A DNA stretch of 64,000 bases, taken from Casuarius casuarius (taxonomy: Eukaryota > Chordata > Aves > Casuariiformes > Casuariidae). This document shows, piece after piece, positions 63,901-64,000 of the stretch (position 1 is its first letter; the number at the start of each line of letters is the position of its first letter). The notes under the pieces are model-generated. The model had not been told where the DNA came from, did no database searches, and was given only the letters and a program-made list of their open reading frames with translations. The translations under genes and the position numbers were made by a program. The DNA lies in contig PTFA01000396.1 of assembly GCA_003342895.1 (NCBI GenBank), positions 307,584 to 371,583 on the forward strand. The letters are read 5' to 3'.

Positions 63901-64000
63901 AGGGTCAGGCATCAGCCAAACCTTCCCAGCCCTGTGATCACAGGTCACCAGCCCTCCCACTCTGGGCTGCAAGGGCATGTGGAGACGGACCTCAGCACTT

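Larger units (their letters stand above)
59061..64000 (-). other. Upstream intron or gene 5' flank, segment 8
   Basis: No exon of TRABD2A or of another gene was recognised up to the right edge, so I cannot tell whether this is still intron 5' of exon A. It contains the 34-codon signal-peptide-like frame at 60629 and the homopolymer cluster at 60787-60901. Confidence 0.45.

Noticed and set aside
17244..64000. Search for the N-terminal TIKI exons and for a second gene
   Set aside because: No minus-strand sequence for the GTIHVPY, ELDLTDPY, NWERKRPVW or EEQCHPL regions was found, and no plus-strand exon chain with consistent frames.
1..64000. CRISPR arrays, operons, rRNA, tRNA genes, LTR retroviruses
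   Set aside because: No spaced repeat arrays, no rRNA sequence, no cloverleaf I could support and no paired LTRs or gag/pol motifs. The only reverse transcriptase sequence is of CR1 type.

Overview
The window looks like vertebrate, almost certainly bird, nuclear DNA. It has sparse exons with GT-AG junctions, long introns and CR1 LINEs as the main recognisable repeats. There are no operons, Shine-Dalgarno sites or tightly packed genes. The youngest CR1 copy (about 9.73-11.49 kb) is of the avian type. Older, eroded CR1-like copies and a probable MIR SINE lie around it, as is usual in sauropsid introns.

The only gene I can support is on the minus strand: three consecutive internal coding exons of a TIKI-family Wnt-cleaving metalloprotease. 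By paralogue-specific residues it is most likely TRABD2A (TIKI1). In transcript order the exons are 17243-17097 (49 codons), 14896-14722 (58 codons plus 1 base) and 618-528 (2 bases, 29 codons, 2 bases). They join in phase into one open stretch of 137 whole codons. The second exon junction splits the Gly codon of the C-terminal GxxH motif (G-A-G-H). The N-terminal exons (signal peptide, first GxxH) and the last exon (C-terminal tail and membrane anchor) were not found and should lie beyond the right and left edges.

Layout. 1-527 is the start of the intron leading to the last exon; it holds a minus-strand AATAAA 184 bases past the donor. 619-14721 is a 14.1 kb intron containing the 1.75 kb avian CR1 and two short tandem repeats. 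14897-17096 is a 2.2 kb intron. From 17244 to the right edge is 46.8 kb without any exon I can recognise, read as one very large upstream intron (possibly including gene 5' flank at the far right). It contains two sense and two antisense ancient CR1 fragments (33.6, 35.8, 52.4-53.9 and 58.3 kb), a MIR-like SINE (42.0 kb), a perfect 84-bp duplication with copies 1,858 bp apart, several perfect or near-perfect hairpins, a CpG-richer patch near 57.1 kb and homopolymer tracts.

Most open frames above 60 codons in this window are chance frames in intron or repeat sequence and are not called as genes. The observations most worth following are a possible intron-retention and early-polyadenylation isoform of the protease, the exact 84-bp duplication, a miRNA-precursor-sized hairpin at 34.6 kb, and a 34-codon frame with a good Kozak context and a signal-peptide-like start at 60.63 kb.
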